From NCBI GenBank assembly GCA_017525855.1, contig JAFXSE010000003.1, positions 1 through 64,000 of the forward strand: a stretch of DNA of 64,000 nucleotides, written 5' to 3'. This document shows positions 61,304 through 64,000 of this stretch, in pieces (the stretch's first letter is position 1; the number at the start of each line of letters is the position of its first letter). This stretch comes from Bacilli bacterium. GTDB lineage: Bacteria; Bacillota; Bacilli; RF39; UBA660. A program made the position numbers and the translations under genes. The notes beneath the pieces were generated by a model that searched no databases, was not told where the DNA came from, and saw only the letters and a list, made by a program, of their open reading frames with translations.

Positions 61304-64000
61304 ATTTAATAGAACCTTTCTTTATTTTATATTTTATATATAATTTAAATTTTTTTATTTGTAAAGCCATTTTTAAATAAGAAATAATATTAAATTGAAA
61401 AACTTTACGTATTTTTCTTGAGTACTTCCCAACAACGGTTTAAACATTAATTATTTGGAGAAGGCTTATGAACTACAAACCTACAGAAGTAAAACTAGTG
61501 ATAAAGAGAATATCTTAAAGAGATGTAATACAGTGGGAATCGAACCCACATGACATTTAAGTCATTGTTTTTCAAGAACAATTGCGTATACCGTTTCGCG
61601 ATGTAACTCTTTAACCCGCTTCTTTATCATAATTTTGCTTATGGAGAGAATAAATAGAACAGATTTATTGCAGTAGGACTTGAACCTACAATAGTACTTT
61701 TCAATAAGTAATGTTTTAACCAATTAAACGATGCAACTGTTCCAACCGCTTCTCCATAATAATATTTTACTGTAGGAAGAGAATATTTAGAAATTGTGTA
61801 TATGTAGCAGTCATTCCAAAGACGATGTAACAATTTCTTCCGCTTCTTCACTAAAAACTGTCCAGAATTGTGAGGGTTAGAATATCTTAAAGAGTTTTTA
61901 TTTCGATTATTTGATTAAAAGTCAAGTCCGATGTAACTCTCTAAACCGCTTAACCCTCACAATAATTTTACTTAACTGATGTCTTTATCTTAATACTCTT
62001 TTTTGTATTTGTAAAGTCATTTTCTTCAGTTTTTTGATTTTTATTTTGCATTCTATCCCAAATATCAATTACAGCATTAGCATAGAGTGCTTCCTTACCT
62101 GTCCAACCAGTCAAGATAGATGTACGGTATTCATTTTCTGGTACGACATTGTTATCATATCCAGCAGTTTGTACTGAGAATACATTTACCTTTGGATTAA
62201 CCTTCTGTCTATATACTTGAATCAGCTTTAAGACATCGATATAAGAACCACGAGTAACGTAATCTAAATAATCCGCAGAGTTGATACCATATAATCCACC
62301 ATGACCAGCCTGCATATCAGAGTAAATAAAAATGTTATCGTAATGTATTTTCTTTTTAATTGCTTGATCAAAGAATAACCAAATACCATTTTCAGTAGAA
62401 CCACCAATATTATGTGAATGCTTACTTTGAATCTTATCTAATTGAGACAATACACCATCTCTCTTGTTAACAGATTCAATCTCTAATCTATCACCGAAAA
62501 TTCCAACATACCCTTCATCAGAGTTAATAGCTGTCATAACGGAAGACAAGTTATCAATTTCAGCAACCTTAACAGATCCATATTCAGTAGTTAAAGCACC
62601 CCAAGCAGATCCAGAGTTATCGGATAAGCAAATTGTCTTACCTTTTAACTTAGGAAAATTATCCATTGCTCTATCCATACATCTGTTCAAGCTTTCTACA
62701 ATAGCAGATTCACCCTTAACACGTGGATTAGAAGTTTGGATAGCCTTTAATGCAGACCAGTATCTGAATGGGAATTGCTTACCTTTTTCAACACCATTTT
62801 CAAGCATTTCAAGAACTTGCTTTCTGACATCTTCATCTTCAATCTCAGTAAAAATACCACGTAAGTTTCTCAACAAAGCCATGTGTGGTAAATATGTAGA
62901 TTGTAAAATTTCAGTCCAAGTCTTACCCTCACTTCTCAATTTTTCCCAAGTAGATTCTTCATCAGTAACTTCAATTGTACCAGACTTCATTAACTCATTG
63001 ATATCTTCAGAACTAGCATGACAAATACGAACTAAGTCAATAATCTTAGCCTTAGTCTTGTACTTAGCTAACTGATACTTCTTAGTATGATTTAACTTCT
63101 CAGCCCAAGCTCTCTTCAAAATAGATGGTAACTTGTTCTTAGATCCATTGAAGAACATCCACAACTCAAACTGATTCCAAATATCAGTAGGAATATTAAT
63201 TACTTCTTCAATACAAGCACGCATGAATACCTTATTTTCTTCATTAAATGCTTTTCTACCTTCATGCATTACAGCTCTAACCATAATTAAAGCAGGATTT
63301 AAACGCATATTATATTCATAACGTAACTTTTTAGCTAATTCCAAAACACCTTTAAAATCATAACTTAAAGCATTATCACAAGCCTTAATGAAAGTTTGAG
63401 TTGTACTATTTAATTTCTTATCCTTTACACCGTCATTCATATAATAGGACTTTTCACCAAAAATAGATGATGCAGCCACCATTTCTAATTCGAGTAATGG
63501 GTTAGTTGTATAGGAAATTCCATCCATATAATTTACAACTTGCTCATCCTTATGCTTATTATAATCTGCTTCTGTTTTACTTGCGTATCCAGAGAACTTA
63601 GACATTTTATTTTTCCTTTCTTAAATTTTATTTACATTATATTTTTTATATATAATTATTTATTTTGTAAAACCATTATTTTCAGTATTTAATTTATTTG
63701 GTTTCCACATTAAATTAACTAGAGTAGTATTCGATTCTTCATAAAACTTATCAGAACCATCTATAATATTAAGCATATATAATAACTGACAAAAACGCAT
63801 ATCAGGATATTGCTCTACATAATATTCTAGTTTCTTTAAAATTTCTTTATTAGATTCTTGTCTACTACTCATAATAAACACTCCTTTTATTATAGCTGAT
63901 TATTTAAGTACTAATATCATTTCTTTAATATTTAAATAATCAGCTATATCTTTTTTCCAATCAAATTTTTTAACATTTTTCTTTTTATTAGGAATAACTT

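Overview
The window is a 64 kb piece of a large, AT-rich, tailed double-stranded DNA phage. The evidence is a T4 gp23-like major capsid protein, a modular tail-fibre/adhesin, phage-type DNA and RNA ligases, a nine-gene tRNA array, roughly 120 tightly packed and mostly small genes that often overlap by a few bases, free-standing homing-endonuclease-like genes, and no ribosomal or housekeeping genes. No terminase, portal, DNA polymerase or integrase is seen, so the genome must extend well beyond the window. Standard stop codons are used. Shine-Dalgarno sites (AGGAG, AAAGGA) are strong. The adhesin resembles those of gut Bacillota phages, but the host cannot be fixed from this sequence.

Layout. 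1-11.5 kb (minus strand): metallophosphoesterase, T4 Rnl1-like RNA ligase, proteasome-like Ntn hydrolase, polynucleotide kinase, NAD-dependent DNA ligase, dCMP deaminase and small proteins. 11.6-27.4 kb: virion-related genes, including seven proteins with a short N-terminal sequence that looks like a T4-type capsid-targeting peptide, the adhesin, two HExxH proteins, an XRE-sigma fusion and a broken HNH endonuclease. 27.8-29.4 kb: major capsid gene. 29.4-30.5 kb: a gene-free stretch with at least one well-delimited small RNA. 30.5-52.7 kb (minus): long early-type operons of small accessory proteins, with a MoxR-type ATPase plus VWA/HELMH protein pair. 52.1-53.3 kb: a repeat-rich intergenic region. 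53.3-60.3 kb: paralogous small proteins, a structured RNA leader and a membrane DnaJ protein. 60.4-61.1 kb: nine tRNAs. 61.5-62.0 kb: four tandem Y-RNA-like/tRNA-like RNAs directly behind a Ro60 (TROVE) gene (62.0-63.6 kb).

The most exciting system is the Ro60/Y-RNA locus. Four consecutive elements share one architecture: an outer stem, a conserved asymmetric internal loop (AGCGG on one side, ATATTC-like on the other), a second stem, a UUACAUCG-like junction, and an inner domain that ranges from nearly complete tRNA (long variable arm, T arm) to a stub. With the RNA ligase, kinase and phosphatase at the other end of the window, the phage appears equipped for RNA surveillance and repair.

Two promoter classes can be read. 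One is GGTTTTAC-N16-19-TATAAT-like (18 copies, all firing to the minus strand). The other is GTTCTAAWA, upstream of the capsid gene, adhesin and capsid-targeted proteins (candidate late promoter). The XRE-sigma-region-4 fusion is a candidate for reading one of them.
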